Below are positions 6,104 through 7,121 of a stretch of DNA of 7,121 nucleotides, in pieces. Below the pieces are notes generated by a model, which searched no databases, had not been told where the DNA came from, and worked only from the letters and a program-made list of their open reading frames with translations. Location: positions 1-7,121 of the forward strand of contig JAFOYS010000178.1 in the NCBI GenBank assembly GCA_017391435.1, written 5' to 3'. Made by a program: the position numbers and the translations under genes. The DNA is from Alistipes sp. Lineage in GTDB: Bacteria > Bacteroidota > Bacteroidia > Bacteroidales > Rikenellaceae. Numbering within the stretch: position 1 is the stretch's first letter; each line of letters starts with the position of its first letter.

Positions 6104-7121
6104 TTAGTATATTAAATATTCAACAATATCTCTCATTAAAAGGTCTCTACTCTGATTGTCAGTAATCGACTCAAACGGGAATCCCATAACAAATGTAGAG
6201 CCACTCTGCTCCGACTTGTAGCCAACAGCTGCGGCAAGTCTGCTATCTGGATAGCTCATCAATTGCTTTGCCCCGCCCTCAGCCATAAAGGCGTCCACAG
6301 AGTTAACAGCATAGTAGTCAGGACGATACTCTCTGCAATAGCTATACTTGCGACCATTCAGCCTCTCTGCAGCACGGCTATAGGTAGTTACATAGTCACA
6401 TTTAGTAACACTACTACCGTTACCCATAAAAGATATGTGCAGCACATCTTTTGCAAACTGGGCTTGAGTGTCATCAGACGCCGATTTATCAAAAAGGTCA
6501 GTTCCGATATATGCACCAGAGACAAACAATGCTCCATTTGACTTTAAATAATCGGTAATAACCCGTTGTAAATCATCAGAAAAGCACTGGTATCTCTTAC
6601 CCGAAACACCTCTACCTACTGATGTTGTTCGTTGCTTACCAAGTACGATATCAACAAGATTAAATCCAGACAAATCAACACCCTTAGACTCTACAGCAGC
6701 AACGCTTGTTGAGTAGAATGAGCAACCCGCAGAGCGCAGACTCTGACCGTGTAGATATGGATAGTCAAAGCTATTACCACCAACAATCTCACCAGCATTT
6801 CCGCTAAAAGAGACGCCAAAAGCCTTAGCTTCACTCTTTTCGCGACGCTTTGAGATATCGTGTACACGCTGTTCTCCAATAAATGCGACATCTCTAAGGT
6901 AGGCTACACCACTATCAAACTCATTATGGAAACCATCCTCAGAGCACTCTGGACCAGCAACCCTATCAAAACCGTTTATAATCATTGCGGTAGCCCTCTG
7001 CTCAGAAGATTGGCAGACAGCAAGTGTTTCACTCGGAAAGCTCTCTCCGCCGGCGTTTATTGCAGTTATACGATAACTATATATAACATCTGGTTTTTGA
7101 TTAACAATCACCGAGTTAGAT
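6104..7121 (-). CDS. Fn3-containing, xanthan-lyase/golvesin-like secreted protein, C-terminal part (5' end outside window)
   Basis: The frame is open to the window edge, so this is a partial gene with about 338 visible codons ending at TAA 6104-6106. An in-frame GTG at 7109-7111 is not a believable start because it falls inside a domain. Numbering from the first visible codon, residues about 8-37 look like the end of a fibronectin type III domain (YSYRITAINAGGESFPSE). The rest is a C-terminal domain beginning TAMIINGFDRVAGP (about 44-57), with NSFDYPYLHGQSL (about 116-128) and ending VMGFPFESI then a helix RDLLMRDIVEYLIY. I recognise this pattern from large secreted Bacteroidota proteins annotated 'xanthan lyase' or 'golvesin C-terminal-like domain'; no enzymatic activity can be read from the visible part. 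Secretion is inferred from the Fn3 domain. It lies directly upstream of the GH20 gene with a 3-base gap, so the two are probably co-transcribed. Confidence 0.65.
   Translation of the reverse strand, partial: SNSVIVNQKPDVIYSYRITAINAGGESFPSETLAVCQSSEQRATAMIINGFDRVAGPECSEDGFHNEFDSGVAYLRDVAFIGEQRVHDISKRREKSEAKAFGVSFSGNAGEIVGGNSFDYPYLHGQSLRSAGCSFYSTSVAAVESKGVDLSGFNLVDIVLGKQRTTSVGRGVSGKRYQCFSDDLQRVITDYLKSNGALFVSGAYIGTDLFDKSASDDTQAQFAKDVLHISFMGNGSSVTKCDYVTTYSRAAERLNGRKYSYCREYRPDYYAVNSVDAFMAEGGAKQLMSYPDSRLAAAVGYKSEQSGSTFVMGFPFESITDNQSRDLLMRDIVEYLIY

Noticed and set aside
7109..7111. GTG considered as the true start of the xanthan-lyase-like gene
   Set aside because: It falls within the Fn3 domain, the frame stays open to the window edge, and no signal peptide follows, so the gene must begin outside the window.

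Overview
The window looks like chromosomal DNA from a Bacteroidota bacterium, most likely a gut-type Bacteroidales. Three things point there: the -33 TTTG / -7 TAnnTTTG promoter architecture upstream of position 2043, the absence of Shine-Dalgarno sequences at the starts, and the gene families present (glycine-lipid acyltransferase pair, secreted GH20 hexosaminidase, golvesin/xanthan-lyase-like secreted protein). It is almost entirely coding. The only sizeable intergenic region is 1831-2042.

Layout. Positions 1-124 hold the 3' end of a plus-strand gene that I cannot identify. It meets the next gene tail to tail with no spacer. Positions 125-1830 are a minus-strand two-gene unit with overlapping coding sequences: a PlsC-like O-acyltransferase (glsA-like, upstream) and a GNAT-type N-acyltransferase (glsB-like, downstream). 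Together these are expected to build N-acyl-(3-acyloxyacyl)glycine lipids. Across the divergent intergenic region, a plus-strand gene at 2043-2534 encodes a small secreted Spy/CpxP-like protein with two LTPEQ motifs. A strong, near-symmetric hairpin at 2548-2578 with T-tracts on both strands separates it from the convergent genes that follow.

Positions 2578-7121 are a compact minus-strand operon. In transcription order it holds a secreted protein with an Fn3 remnant and a xanthan-lyase/golvesin-like C-terminal domain (its 5' part lies beyond the window), a secreted GH20 beta-N-acetylhexosaminidase, a bile-acid:sodium-symporter-family (BASS) membrane protein, and the tRNA-dihydrouridine synthase DusB. 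Intervals are 3 bp, 1 bp overlap and 1-4 bp overlap, so translational coupling is likely. The first two genes suggest extracytoplasmic glycan work and the third an inner-membrane carrier; linking the carrier to the hydrolase product is inference.

I found no RNA gene, mobile element, CRISPR array or clear new system. The points most worth a second look are the HX5D acyltransferase motif in the glycine-lipid gene, the hydrolase/transporter/tRNA-modification operon, and the zero-spacer convergent stop codons.
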